From Tractidigestivibacter sp050946515 (GTDB lineage Bacteria > Actinomycetota > Coriobacteriia > Coriobacteriales > Atopobiaceae), in NCBI RefSeq assembly GCF_050946515.1, contig NZ_JBMNUX010000017.1, positions 1-49,746 of the forward strand: DNA of 49,746 bases, given 5' to 3'. Every line of letters begins with the position of its first letter. Positions within the stretch are counted from its first letter, which is position 1. A program made the position numbers and the translations under genes. Below the pieces are notes generated by a model. It did no database searches. It worked only from the letters and a program-made list of their open reading frames with translations, and was not told the origin of the DNA. Shown piece after piece: positions 49,646 to 49,746 of the stretch.

Positions 49646-49746
49646 GAACGAGCGTTGGCTAGCGAAAGCCCATGCCTGATGGTGTCCCTATCGTAGTCCT
49701 TCTCATCTAGGCTGCCCTCTGGTTGATGCCTGTGTAGTACCAGTCG

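Overview
This looks like a chromosomal segment of a high-GC Gram-positive bacterium of class Coriobacteriia. An Olsenella/Atopobium-type relative is my best guess, from protein flavour and gene order; I could not test it by comparison. About 60 % of the window is dense housekeeping sequence, mostly on the minus strand. The right third is accessory, visibly richer in A+T at its end, and scarred by gene remnants.

Left part (1-10.1 kb): a partial MarR-type regulator, argS, pncB, a radical-SAM PflX-like gene, tRNA-Ala(CGC), a WecA/TagO-type transferase, the infC-rpmI-rplT operon behind a leader with an intrinsic terminator, and tRNA-Leu(CAA).

Centre (10.1-29.6 kb): one long minus-strand operon secD-secF-recJ/recQ-rel-MBL hydrolase, in which RecJ exonuclease and a RecQ-like helicase are fused in one polypeptide. 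Next come tgt, ptsH, a tail-anchored coiled-coil protein, queA, queH and a band-7 protein, so three queuosine genes (tgt, queA, queH) lie within 6 kb. A PHP phosphatase, a P-loop kinase and an HExxH membrane protein follow.

Right part (29.6-49.7 kb): a divergent methionyl-tRNA-synthetase-like gene, a PLD-like protein, an aldo/keto reductase with ferredoxin tail, a DUF3825 protein, an alpha/beta hydrolase, an HsmA-type membrane protein, a 5'-truncated uracil-DNA-glycosylase remnant and an unknown acidic protein. Then comes a 1256-residue chimera: Clp-type AAA+ module, receiver-like domain, FtsH-type AAA+ module and M41 metalloprotease. An McrC remnant and a large DUF4011-type helicase-nuclease close the window. 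This end reads as a defence or accessory island.

The gene-free stretches are packed with repeats of at least three kinds. (A) Arrays of a ~25-nt unit with core GTTGCGCGACTTCTGATGC; each array ends in a palindrome formed by a unit and its reverse complement (five arrays plus one lone palindrome). (B) A ~115-bp element bounded by inverted TTGTGTGGG ends, in three copies. (C) Inverted clusters of a 23-nt unit at exact 40-bp spacing, in two clusters. B and C share a central TCTACCTGCGG-type core. The protease chimera with its downstream neighbour and this repeat system are the two things most likely to be undescribed.
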